This document shows, piece after piece, positions 26,975 to 38,111 of a DNA stretch of 64,000 bases. The position numbers were made by a program, and so were the translations under genes. The notes below the pieces were generated by a model. That model did not search any database and had not been told where the DNA came from. It worked only from the letters and a program-made list of their open reading frames with translations. Source of the stretch: Flammula alnicola (taxonomy: Eukaryota > Basidiomycota > Agaricomycetes > Agaricales > Strophariaceae). Positions within the stretch are counted from its first letter, which is position 1; each line of letters begins with the position of its first letter. The DNA is taken from NCBI GenBank assembly GCA_015499995.1, contig JADNRV010000034.1:248001-312000 (forward strand), in the 5' to 3' direction.

Positions 26975-27125
26975 AAAGCCCACGTCAACGCTTATTGTTT
27001 TGAACGCTCTGAATGCTGACATTCAGGTGCGTGTATATGATCCTGATCCTCCTGAGTCCTGACTTATATTTACCCACTTTATTATATGTAGCTGGCGCGC
27101 ACAAAAACAAAAGCCTTGCTTGTGT
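26975..27125 (+). repeat. dispersed repeat B, copy 1 (diverged)
   Basis: Shares ordered blocks with 27775-27865: a GTCAACG/GTCAATG start, TTATTGTT, AACGCTC, ATCCTCCTGA, TATATTTAC and ACAAAAGCCTTG. The spacing differs by several indels, so this is an old duplication or transposon remnant. Confidence 0.5.
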
Positions 27126-27774
27126 TAACGTTATGCGGGACGCGCGGTGTATAGAGTAGAGTAGATGGTGATCCAGAACCGAGTTCGAAAGCCGGAAGGA
27201 CGGATGGACAGTCGGGCGCGTGTACGCACTATTGTCTCGATGTCGATCATTGCGTGGTGGACTGAACGGTAAGTAACAACGCCTCTCTTGCAGATGGCCT
27301 CTCCCGCTAACGACCCGCCATACTTTCCTCAGGCTTAGACTCCGCTCGGTTGCGGAGGTATCCCAGTCCCTCAGAAGTACGTATGTACATAAATCGTAAA
27401 CAAAACAAACCCGTACCAAACCCAAACTAATGCGTACTCATCCTATAGCTGAATTTATGTAGGTATCCGGACATGCCATCGCCAAACTCACTCAGATTCG
27501 CCCACGATTCTATACTCACTTAGTCCCCCAAGCTCCAGGCTCCAAGCTACGTGCTTCGTCGAGCGTCGCGCCAATGCCAATTGCAGGGCACCACCGAGCG
27601 CGCTGTCGTCCAACCATCATCCACCTCTCACCACTTCCCCACTTCTCACCTCTCGTCTTTTCACTGACTCCAATCCGACTCGTCGAGTCATCTCAACCCT
27701 TTGCAACCAACTATGTACTTTACCACGCTCGGTCGTGCGTCCAAATTCATTTCCGTTTCCCTATGAGAAACCAC

Positions 27775-27865
27775 ATGTCAATGTTTATTGTTAACGCTCG
27801 GGTGCAACATATCATCCTCCTGATCTATATTTACTTTACTTCACGCACAAAAGCCTTGTCTACAA
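27775..27865 (+). repeat. dispersed repeat B, copy 2 (diverged)
   Basis: Shorter copy of the repeat at 26975-27125, same orientation, with the blocks in the same order. Confidence 0.5.
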
Positions 27866-28106
27866 AAACCAACACCAAGCTAAGCTTCATCGATGCCTCA
27901 CAGCTTGCGCTGATCGTCGGCGTTATATCTTTGATCTACCCCCCAAAAAAATCTCGATTCCAGCCCAAGTCAAAAATAAGTTGGTACGCTGATTTTGCTC
28001 GGACTGTTTCCGCATTTTCTATGATGATCATTGAGAAGGTTATTTAAACGGTATTTATTCTTAACTCGCACGCTACGCTTGCCAGAGACAGTTCTGTATC
28101 TGTATT

Positions 28107-29474
28107 TCAAGGATAGAATGCCTTCTTCAATGCAGTGACAGCATCAGCAACCAACTTTCTTCCGACGTTCAATGCGCTTAGTTGGTTGGGTAGAAGACGA
28201 CGTCAGCGCCTACATGGAACAAAAATAATAGATAGCTTACCCTATTAATAATGAACGCGCCCATAATGACCACTCCAGTAAGCATTCACGAATTCGACAA
28301 GGAAAAGAGAGAAAATGAACGAACTGACCATCCATAGCCATGATAGGATGCGGAGCACCCTTATATACCACCACCTCCACATCGACACCGGCCTTTTCAT
28401 CTTTTCGGCATACTGTACTCCCTCCTCCTTCAAAATATCCAGCTCCGCCACACCAACCCACGCTGTCGGGAGCTGAGCGACCATCTCATCAGGGGCAAAG
28501 ATCGGTGACGCATCCCATTTGGCCCAGTCTTCCTTGTTTGGGAGATAGTTATTTCTAAACCACATCATCCGTTCGGGGGACAACCACGGCGTCAGCGCGT
28601 TCTCTGCCCACAATGTGGAGATAGACGCGGTGTTGTCTGTTACAGGCACGACTAGGAGCTGGAATACCAGTGGTATGGGCGGCTGGGCCTGAGTGGCTCT
28701 GAGGGCGAGGATCGTCGCCAGATTGCCACCACTGAGGTAAGGAAAGCACATGAGTAAGGATGCCAGAGAATATGTGGAGAACGAGAGCGAACCTCGAGGA
28801 GCCGCCGACGGCAATTTTGGAAGTATTTACTCCGAGCTCTTGCTTTCCGTTCTCGATGACCCAAACGAGAGAATCGATGGCGTCTTCTACCGCGGCAGGA
28901 TAGGGGTGTTCGGGCGCTAAGCGATAATCCACTGATACCACAACACATTTCGCGTCTAACAAATAGCGCATCACATCAGAACTGACAGAATTTGGAAATT
29001 TATGTTATCTGGCACGTACGAACACACAAGTTGGTGCAGAATGCGGTTTCGCTACCAATGTTCCCCAATGTCCAGCCTCCTGCGACCATCCAACATTAGC
29101 ATCAAAGAGCGCAGGCATTGAAGTAATGTAATCGTCTCCAGATCCCGGATTAACATACCTCCATGAAAGAAGATAAAGACAGGCCAACCACTCGGCGTCG
29201 GGGGCGTTCCCTCCGGAGTGAACGCCCTGAATTTGGTGTTGGGCAAATCGTAGTCCTGTGTCTTGCCGACCTTGAGAGGTGCAGACGAACCTGGCACTGT
29301 AGGGGCATTCCGGATGGACGAGTCCCATGGCAGAGTATGCGGAGGTGTCAGATGGATGATGTGCTTGTTATGGTATTCGATGTATTCAGGATCGAGGCGT
29401 GGGATGACGGTAGGGTGGATCGGCTGCTTTGGTGGGGGAACGTCGAGCGCGACGTCGTTGGAGTCAATCGACAT
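28107..29474 (-). CDS. HSL-family alpha/beta hydrolase (esterase/lipase), frame-disrupted
   Basis: Exon 1 (29474-29159) leads into the oxyanion motif HGGGW, restored across the first intron. Later exons give [12 protein letters not shown], the nucleophile elbow GGSSSGGN (also restored across an intron), the acid region ELDILKEEG and the His region GAPHP. This is the order of the hormone-sensitive lipase family, which hydrolyses short acyl esters or hydroxylated side chains. The usual family elbow is GDSAG. No signal peptide, so probably cytosolic. The frame shifts at 28394-28397, where a run of four A in the coding strand would need a fifth to continue from EKMK into AGVDV. A second one-base problem lies between the last donor (28297 region) and the conserved end [11 protein letters not shown]; as written, translation would stop early near 28170. 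Either a pseudogene or an assembly error. Confidence 0.78.
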
Positions 29475-29902
29475 ATTGGGTTCAAGAACTTGAAGATGGC
29501 TTTGGTGGGTGATGTGAAGGATAGATATGGCCTCAGAGGGGCCTTATAGAGCTGCGAATAAGATTAACGAACTTCATAAGTATCGGTTAGTACTATAATA
29601 GCCCGGCCCGGATCTGGCGTCAGGTGGTGTAGTTCACAAGTTCACAGGACCGCGATACGGACATCACGAACATGATTACTCACGATAGTCTTGCACCTGT
29701 AGCAAAACGAAGCTCTGCATCATCGAAGAAATTGACCATAGGTCTGTGTTGTAAGGTTCGTATACACAATAGGCCAGTGCTCGACTTCCTTCTCGCCCAC
29801 TGTCAACAAATTTGGAGGGCCATAGGATGCACTTGTCGTCATCGTGGGGGTAGTATTATTATTATGCAGCAATTACAAAAATAGAAGGGTCTAGCATGAC
29901 CA
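29475..29902. other. intergenic, no gene seen
   Basis: Holds the promoter of the esterase and the 3' end of PEX3. No clear TATA box or repeat. Confidence 0.45.
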
Positions 29903-32832
29903 CTACTGGAACCGCTCTTCGAACCTTGCGAACGTAATTGCAGAGAGGCAGGAGACTTCCCTCATGTTCAATATTTTCTGGAGAAAGGAGCGTATTAGCA
30001 AGCAAATTTTTGGAAGGATCGATGAATAGAAATGCGACAAAGACGGCAAAGAAAAAAATCACAAAAAGTGAAAACTCACATCCACAAGCTCATTCGGCAG
30101 CCCATCCAGCGCCAACTGGCTCCACCTCGCCAAGCCAGGCAAAAGACCCGCTAGACGGACCCGTTCCTCTTCTGCCCTCTCTACACCCTGCCCGAAATCA
30201 TCCCCATTACGCCCAAATACGTTCTTCTCAAGACCCTCAAAGAGCACCTCCGTCGCCCTGTCCAAACACACCTCAAGCACCCGCGCGAAATCCGGCGAGG
30301 CGAGGATCGTGCGTGTCTCTTCGATGAGTGAAAGGAACGGTTCGTCGAGGAGTGCATACTGCGTTGGCGGGGGCGGTGGTACGTAGCTGACAGGAGGTAC
30401 TTGGGCTGGATCGGAGGTGGGATGTTCGTGCGGATGCGGATGCGAATGGTGAGGGTACCTCGCATGAGGGTGGTGCGAAAGCCGCAGATGTTCCTCGCCC
30501 GTAACCACAATCACACCTGATGCTTGCCCTGGAACATGCGCAGATACTGCCAAAGCAGGTGAATTGACAAAGTTGTATGAGATCTGCGAAGATTCTAGAG
30601 ATGTAGAGGAGCCAGTAGGCTTTCTTTCGTGGTGGTCGTGTTCGTCATGTCGGTGGTGGTGATGGCGTGGGTGGTAGTATTCGTCAGAGAAAGTGGGTTG
30701 AATTAACGTCCCGTTGTTTGACTGCGCGGAGACAGAGGTCGAGGACGACTTATAGCCACCCTGTGTGAGCACATGATGGATAGTCTCAGGCGTGGGTGGT
30801 AGGAGGGATGACAGAAAACTGTGCATGGAATGTGTTGTTAGGATATGAAGAGAAGGGGGAAAAGAAGGACTTGTGAGACCCACTTTGTCTTCTTCTCATT
30901 ACCCTCGAATGTAATTTCGTGCTCTACCCTCCGCCGAACGTCTACGATCAGCCTATGCAGGTCAATAGCGGCGAGCTTGGTCTTCAATGACACCCTGAAA
31001 CCAAACCAAAATATCAGTACGAGGGTTCATAGGTTTCACGGTGTGGAGAAATTCGAGCAGCTGGTTGGTGAGACATCGACATTTCTCCGTCGTTGTGAAC
31101 GCGCGAAGATTGAACGGTAAACAGACAGGAAAAAGGTAGAAGAAATACTAACCCATTGAAAACTTCCTCGACAGCCCTCCTCACGCGCTCACCCACATCC
31201 TTCCAACCGACATGCAACAACCACCAGCTCATCGTCAAGTACTTGCTCTCCATCTCTTCGCTGATCTCGCCTAACCAAACATGCGGGTAGTCCACCTTGC
31301 CTCCTCCAAACGTCTGCCCTCCTCTTGCCGGCGACTCATCTACGTCGTCCTCAGTCAAATCGAAATCCCCATCCATTCCCAATCCTTGGAACAGGTCCTC
31401 CAATCCTGCTTGCGCTCCGCCTCCGCGACCCATCACACCCTCGACCCAGCCACCGATGCCCTTCAGTAGCAAATTAGCGGGGCTCAGCTCTCTCTCCATT
31501 CTATCTCGCATCCTTTCTTCTAGCCGTTCCTGCTTCTCCAATTGTAGGACGGCATTGACGTATTTTCCACGTGCGAGGAGGGTTAGTTGTAGTGTAGTAA
31601 GAAGGCAGAGGAGAGTGCTTGAGTAGAGTGTTGTGAGTGTACGAGTGAATGCTATTCGGTGTTAGAAGACTATGAGCTGTGTATCCTTTTTGGGGCAGAG
31701 GAGAGACGTACTGAGTATTTTGACTTCATTCCATAGCTCTGCCTTCGTCCGGGTATCACCAGACTCTGACTCGGAATTGGTTGTAGTATTAGTTGTATTA
31801 GTTGTTGTGCTGATCATACTCTCCGACTAATATTTTTTCAACATTTTGCGCCAAGAAAAAGGAGAAAAAGAAACGACGTACCATAGCCTCGCCATCTCCA
31901 GCTGCGCTGCTCGTCTCTGAGATTCTTCCATATCCATTTCCATCAGTCGACGATACAGCAGATGCTGCAGGCGACCTGGACCTCTCCAACTCCGCCTCAT
32001 TGACGCTCGACGTCTCAGATTCGACAACCCAGCTACGCGTCACTGAGCTTGTGTCTGATATGAACGACGCCGAGGTTGCGGTATGGTACATTGATCTTGA
32101 TGTAGAAGCACCCGAGGTGGAAGGCGCTTGAATCTCTTCAGCATCTGACATATGTGATCCGGCTTCGGAGGAATGGGCTAGAGAGTCGACATCAGAGCGG
32201 GTGTCTGCGTCTGGTCAGAGGGTTCGGTGGTGTTTTGGATGGGAACAGAAGAAGGTAAGAGGGCAGGGTAAGGCGCAGGCGGGTTAGGCACGACGTCGAC
32301 AATGCTTGATGCTAGACTCGACGGAGGCCTCGAAGCAACTGGGGCTAGATGAACCCGTGCACTTCGCGCTCGTGAACGAGTCTGTAGCTCTTGTGTCAGC
32401 ACATCCACGTCCATATCTCGGAGGACTTGGGCAGACAACGTTGGTAGAAGCGCAAGGATGGTGTAAGCGACATCTTCGTGTGTTTGGGCAAACCGTGTTC
32501 GGAGACTTGTGATAGATTAGGTTAGTGTCAACGACAAGAGAATATCAAGATACAACGCAGAAAATCGAAGAGAAGACCAAGGAAATAGATAATAATGCAC
32601 ATTTCACATGGAAAGCGAATGACGCAAAGCAGCTCAAGCCGACGGAAGAAATTCGACAGAAATACCAAAGCAAAGACATAGACCCACCTCTCTCTCCCTC
32701 TCCTTTCTTCTTCCATCTTCTCTCGCACCTCTTCCAGTCTGTCGCGCATGTATCCACGGACGACATATATGCCACCGATGATACTGCCCGTTTTTACGAT
32801 GAACGGCCGGGATTTTTGAGAGTTTCAAACAT
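29903..32832 (-). CDS. PEX3: peroxin-3 (PEX3), peroxisome membrane biogenesis
   Basis: PEX3 is an integral peroxisomal membrane protein that docks PEX19 and so inserts other membrane proteins. Conserved parts in order: an N-terminal segment IIGGIYVVRGYMRDRLEE (membrane anchor), TILALLPTL, the second hydrophobic stretch LYSSTLLCLLTTLQLTLLA followed by RGKYVNAVLQLE, WWLLHVGWKDVGERV, VSLKTKLAAIDLHRLI, and the C-terminal end NELVDKILNMRE...FARFEERFQ. The first donor (about 32691) and acceptor (about 32512) enclose an intron of about 180 nt. At 32809-32811 the frame from the ATG (MFETLKNP) to the anchor is off by one base in a CCC run. The C-terminal half carries two His-rich insertions (clusters such as HPRHHHHRHDEHDHH) and a His/Pro stretch not typical of the family. 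Acidic Ser-rich linker near the middle. Confidence 0.88.
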
Positions 32833-33282
32833 CTTTTACAGAGTGTGCAGAGAGAAGACGCCTGAGATGGGTGTTCTCAAATAATCGTGTCTAGCAACGG
32901 TGCCACGATGCAGTTCGACGCCCGAGTGGGTGCTTGTCACCGGGTTCCTTTCGACACCTGTAATGAGAGACAAAGAAGGGTGAAATTCAGGAACTTGGAA
33001 TAATAAGAAATTGAGGGCGAGCTCTCACAGATATTTAGATTTGGAGAAAATAAGGTGGTGGTGGAAGTTAAGAACCGGTAGAGGTTGTGCACACCGGCAA
33101 TGGCGATCACAGTTGCGGAAAACAGAGTGAATGGAATTGTCACATGTTTTGGGCAGCCTTAATACTTAATGAATTACGTAAATAAACCTTACCTGTTCAA
33201 TCCGTGTTCAGCTCGTCGTGCTCAGCTTTCCCTTCGACAACCTCGACATCCATCTCACTACCACCCTCCGACACAGAAAAAT
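32833..33282. other. divergent intergenic region
   Basis: Between the start codons of PEX3 and the small membrane protein gene; must hold both promoters. No clear site recognised. Confidence 0.45.
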
Positions 33283-34112
33283 ATGGTGAGTTCCATGTTA
33301 ATTCCCTCAACATTCTGTGTATTATGTCCAAAAACGGAAACAACCAACAAGACGGATCCTATGGACAAGCAACGAAAGCCACACCACGGTGTGTCATAAC
33401 CCTGGGCACTGAATGTTGGATAATGGAAGCTGGAGCTGGATGTCATTGTTGCTTTGAATTGTGAAAGAGGACATTGGACACTGCTTGCCCAAGACGAGCA
33501 CTTGCTTTTCTGCCTCCGACTGGGAAAGACGGCGCCGAACCTTTTCCCTCACCGCATCTGGATAGCCTTGCACATTTACTGATAGCGCATTTCTCAACAG
33601 GGAGGAGGATCGCGCTACCCCTACCCGAAGTACGTGTGGTCGCCAGCCGGTACGTTTATCATTTGCTCGTCCTCTGAATCGTATAGCTTTCTGACCAAAT
33701 TTATCCTTTTCTATCCATCCTTGCTGCATTGCTGGCATCTCCTTGACACCTACCACATCACACACCCAGGTGGTTGGTGGGTACGTCCATCGAACTGGGC
33801 TACCAACACTGCCGTAGCGGCCGTCGGAATCGCCGTCCTTACATATGGCGTATGGAATCTGAGCTCGAAATACGAGGTATGTTTTCTCTTTCTTGGTCTG
33901 TTCTCTCGGTCCCTTGGGGGCTTCGATTCTTCCACTTTCTATTTGCTGACTTTATCCCGGAATTTGCAGAAACGAACGATTCAACCAGATAGACCGATAC
34001 CTTCTATGCTAGTGCGTTTCCTTCCTTCATCTTCCTTTCTGGTCAACTCATACCTTCGTAATCTCTGAAACAGTGGGCGAAAGAGTATACTGACAAGAAA
34101 GAAGGACACTAG
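33283..34112 (+). CDS. small single-pass membrane protein, possibly mitochondrial
   Basis: Five exons (33283-33285, 33601-33649, 33770-33876, 33970-34011, 34074-34112) add up to exactly 79 aa. Exon 1 is the start codon alone, followed by GTGAGT and an intron of 315 nt. The protein begins MGGGSRYPYPKYVWSPAGG, then has one hydrophobic helix (TNTAVAAVGIAVLTYGVWNL) and a charged tail with RPIPSMLWAKEYT. This layout, WSPAGGWW before a single helix and a short matrix- or cytosol-facing tail, resembles small fungal inner-membrane proteins such as accessory respiratory-chain subunits; I cannot name the subunit. The in-frame total and clean splice sites make the gene model strong even though the function is inferred. 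Confidence 0.75.
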
Positions 34113-35255
34113 AAGTTTGGCCTTTGCGTGCATGTATATGACTTGCCTTGTCTTTCTACCTATTCGTTGCTGACGTTCTCATAGAGTTCAAGATCAGAAT
34201 GTGATTCTTGTTAGTGCAATTGGAGATGGAGTAGAAGGAGCACGACGTTATTGTTTTTATTTTGCTATCAAACCAGAAACGCGTAATCAAGCACGTCAGG
34301 CATCCTTCGATTGTTGATGCAAAGCAGGCGATAGTGTTTGGGGGCTTCCTGTGCTGGACTCGCGTCTAATGGCATCCGACGACAAACGCGTCATTAAATG
34401 ATGCTGAGCAACTAATGAATGTACAGATAGCCGACGAACGTCACTGCTAAAATTTCGAAAACGTTCTAACCACTAAATTCAACTTGCCTTGTTTCCAAAG
34501 CCCAGGCAACCTTCGCGCAACTTCGCGCCATCCACCTGACCTGAAGCCTGGATCAAAGTCTGCCCGTTCAACAGTCTATTGTCAGGATACTCATCACCCG
34601 ACTTGATCTTCTGAATATAAACGAATTCTTATGTACGTACGACGATCCCACGACTTCGCCTGGTCAAAAAATAGTTCATGTGGTTTTGACAGATTTTTAT
34701 GACGGCTACTGGCTTACTTGGACAGCTCCAACAGTCCAGCTTCCCCTCCATGTGCAGCTACTGCGATGCTTGTCATTGTATTCCACTTATTCGAGGAACG
34801 TTCGAAGACGCCAGGCAAGAGCTGGTCGGAATCTAGACAGATTTTTGGTCTCTACGGCCAGAGACATTGAGCAGGCCAGATCCTTCATCTGCAAAAAGTT
34901 CTCGACGATGCTCCTGCTTCCCTAATTCAATTCCGAGTTGTGCGAGGAATTTACGAGGAGTTTAGAACTACGGGGAGCATTAACGACGTATGATGTCTTA
35001 AGACTCACCCAAAGTCTGGACAAATTTTCGGAATTTTCGTGAGTAAATTTCCCCGTACAAAAAGTACATGTTCATTTTACCCCTTCATGCAATTGCACAA
35101 GGTTCTAACTGATTGGCGATCCTCATGATACACGTGCATATGGCATACTGATAAACGTGCATTGGTATATGATAGCCTTGCGGCTGCTATGCGAGACTTG
35201 AATATAAAAGGCGCTTACTTTTCTCTCCATGTTCTCCCCAGAAATCTGGCCAGCT
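34113..35255. other. intergenic, no gene seen
   Basis: Open frames are short and without supported splicing. Apart from the TATA box before the GH25 gene, nothing recognised. Confidence 0.45.
35201..35209 (+). promoter_or_regulatory. TATA box of the GH25 gene
   Basis: AATATAAAA lies about 50 bases before the start codon at 35256. Confidence 0.5.
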
Positions 35256-36172
35256 ATGTTCAAAATACTCAGATCTCTTCTTTTCCTCCCAGCCCTCGTA
35301 GCCTCTTCATACGGTCTCGTCTACGGAGTTGACTCCTCTTCCCTCGTTCCCGAAGCGACCTATGCTAAGGCGCTCGGTGAGGGGTTCACCAAGGCCATTA
35401 TCCGCGGCTACGAGGAAGCCTGCGGTGTCGGCGGCGAGGTAGACCCTAACTTTGTCAGCTCGTACAACAATGCTCGTGCGGCGGGGTACACCAACATCGA
35501 CATGTACTGGTTCCCGTGTAATGGATCCGGAAATAACTGCAAGTCGTATGCGACTCAGTTGTCCGAGATCGCGGCGGTGTTCCTTGCTCACTCTATGAAG
35601 ATTGGAACTATTTGGATCGATTTTGAGAAGGACGCTGCGATTTGCAACAATGTGGGTTGAGAACTTTTTTCCCGCCTAGTGCGATGAGCTGATACGTTTT
35701 ACAGTGGAACTATGGCACTTCAGGCAATCTTGCTCAAGCTAAATCCCTGATTGCTGCTATGAAGGCGACCGGCTTTACCTACGGCATTTACAGCAGCCCA
35801 GGAGTACGTAAAGCTACTCCTTCGCATTACTCACGAAACTCATTGCTTCGAATGTTAGGAATGGAGCACCCTCTTCGGCTCGACCAGCGTCGTTCTTGAC
35901 AATTCCGCACCCCTCTGGTTCGCTACTTACAACAATGTGCAGGTATTTTGTTATCAAACGATTATATATTGTCCTTGTATTTACATTGCCTACCCAGACC
36001 CTCACCTTGGGAACTCCCTTCGGCGGGTAAGCAAAGATCCCGGTGTTATTTTATTATTTTATTTCGCGCTGAATGATTCGTACGCTCCCGCAGATGGACC
36101 ACCGCTGTCGGTCACCAATACACCGACGTTTCCGCCTCCGGGTTGTTCGACCTCAATGTTTTCACCCATTAA
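35256..36172 (+). CDS. secreted GH25 lysozyme-like muramidase
   Basis: Five exons (35256-35651, 35705-35803, 35859-35942, 35998-36026, 36094-36172) give 228 aa in frame. A signal peptide of about 20 residues (MFKILRSLLFLPALVASS) is followed by the mature start YGVDSSS. Glycoside hydrolase family 25 (Chalaropsis type) cleaves the beta-1,4 bond between N-acetylmuramic acid and N-acetylglucosamine in bacterial walls. The family Asp at the first strand (GVDSS), the IWIDFE motif with the catalytic Asp/Glu pair and the late VGHQYTD strand are present, and paired cysteines suit a secreted protein. An upstream in-frame ATG at 35229 would spoil the signal peptide, so the inner ATG was chosen. Likely role: defence against or feeding on bacteria. 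Confidence 0.88.
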
Positions 36173-37394
36173 TCCTGCACCATTAACGATGTTGAATGTA
36201 ATTTCGTATGAGAAAATGGTTTTATTCTCCGTGGATCACATGGATGTGAATGTGCGAACAACAGATTATTTCTACCATGCAACACGTAAGACACTTTGCA
36301 TCATATCACACGAACCCGGAATTTATGAGCAGAACACAATGGCGAGTAAGATACTAATTAGTAAGATAAAGTTAGACGCGAGGTTTTGGCAACAAAATTG
36401 TATGTCGATTCGCTAGCAGCACACGTTCTACTTGAGTCGATAATCAAAGTTCCATGCGTCGCAAACCCAGAGTAAACCCGCTGATCACGATCTGCAGTCA
36501 GAGCTGCATGGTATCCCTCCAGATCCCTCCCTTTCCACACGGGCTTTAAAATTTAAACTTCAAATTTAAAAGCAAGGCCTTTTTTATGCGACCTCTGGAC
36601 TGGAGAGGCGTCAACCTGAAAGCCACAGATAAGGAAGGTCCACCACAATGGACGATAGAGTAGTATCCTGACAGATATAAAAATCACCACCCTCACAACC
36701 TTGTCATTGACAGGTGGTAGATTTGCAACACGGTCCCGGCTCCCGGCTCCAAGCAAGAATCAGTTTGAGATACGTATGCCATCCAAATTATCAGGAAGAC
36801 ACTGCGAACTTGGTGAACATGCCAGGCTCTCTTTGGGATAGCGATAATTACCTCCAAAGGGGAGGCTCCACGGTATGTTTATCCGAACGAAATTGGGATG
36901 GCTGTGATTGTCAAATTTTAGGTTAGTATCTCAGATTGAGAGGGATTCAAAATGGGTCATATTCAACAGGCTCTTCTCTACCAACTCTCTGCAATTTGAG
37001 GGTACTGAGCAAGGCAAAGGTTGGGCGAAGGTGGCGAAACGTTGACCTTCTCATGACGCCGTTTCACGTGCCAACGTGCTTTACTCGCGTAATTCTTCGT
37101 CAAGAATATCTCCTCGTTGGATGATTGGAAAGGCGCACTATACTTATGCACTATGCACAAACAGCATAAGTGATCGGTTGATCATCACTAAGGAGTCTGT
37201 GAAGGAGACTACGCAAATAGAGGATGGAAGGAAAGGGTTTTCCTCGGTGTGTGCAATAATTTAATCAGTCCTTCGCAAAGGGCCGAGTAGTGACAATTGG
37301 TTCACTTCAAGTTCCTTCAGACGCCTCTCGCTTCCTCCTCCAACGAGGCTGCACTTGGCCGAGGCACCATATAATTGATTTGAGACCGGACAAG
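36173..37394. other. intergenic, no gene seen
   Basis: No supported gene, repeat or site. Some AT-rich stretches. Confidence 0.45.
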
Positions 37395-37890
37395 ATGTCA
37401 AGCATTGGTCAAGAAGTCCATGTCTGCGATGTATCGAAACTCAATAGGGCTAAGTTCATTACGAACTCAAAGGCAAAGTCAGAAATAACACTCGCCAACT
37501 GCTTTCCTGGAACGAAGGACCCCTTTGCATTTCCTGAGGGCACCAAAGGAACATTTTACTGTCATCTACAACCGGGCGCCCAGCATTGTCCGCCGAACTG
37601 CGATTTCGCTTATGCGAAAGTGCCGCACATTTTCACGAGGGTTCAGACTTTGGACTTCAGAGAACCCTGGATTGTACCGCTGTACAACATAATGCGCTAC
37701 AAAAACTGGGGGACCGATACGCACGCTCTTGGTCGAGGAAGGTCTGGTGGATGAAAAGGTTGTATCGGAAGTAAGTAATGAAGTCACCCCATTTATACTG
37801 GAACTGGGGAAGGTATCGCAAGCTGTATAGTATAAACGACACATTCGCAGTCGATCTTCGCGATGCAACTGGAGAGTAGGATTCGTGACT
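37395..37890 (+). pseudogene. broken gene fragment of an Agaricomycete family of unknown function
   Basis: From the ATG at 37395 the frame gives a coding-like stretch up to FPEGTKGTFYCHLQPGA. The coherent continuation, LSAELRFRLCESAAHFHEG, lies in another frame from about 37582. Adding one C to the CCC at 37580 would join them. Further on, REPWIVPLYNIM is again in the first frame. The pattern 'FP-GT-G-YCH-PG...ELRFRLC' recalls a family of uncharacterised mushroom proteins. No known domain or complete end could be built, so this is called a fragment; sequencing error is the alternative. Confidence 0.4.
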
Positions 37891-38111
37891 CGGGACAAGG
37901 TAAAAGTTATCCAATTTCTACAGACTTATGGCGAAATATATGAAAGGGTGAATTGTTCCTCTACAGTCTAGAACGAGAGGCAAAAGTTGAGATTAGCACC
38001 GCCATGTCTTGCACAACTATCATTGCAACCTGATTGGGTCTGTATCCTGTGAAACGGTATATTGTCCAGTAGTTGGATGTGCATCATTCAGAATTAGGAT
38101 CTCATCATGTA

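Larger units (their letters stand above)
24965..28106. other. gene-poor region with old repeats
   Basis: About 3.1 kb without a convincing gene. It holds two diverged repeat pairs listed separately. The open frame at 27574-28047 (157 codons) has no supported domain and overlaps one repeat copy, so it is not called. Confidence 0.5.

Noticed and set aside
27574..28047. 157-codon open frame on the plus strand
   Set aside because: No domain, odd composition, overlaps a diverged repeat, and no splice continuity.
34680..34925. 81-codon open frame on the plus strand
   Set aside because: No family, no splice support, AT-rich intergenic setting.
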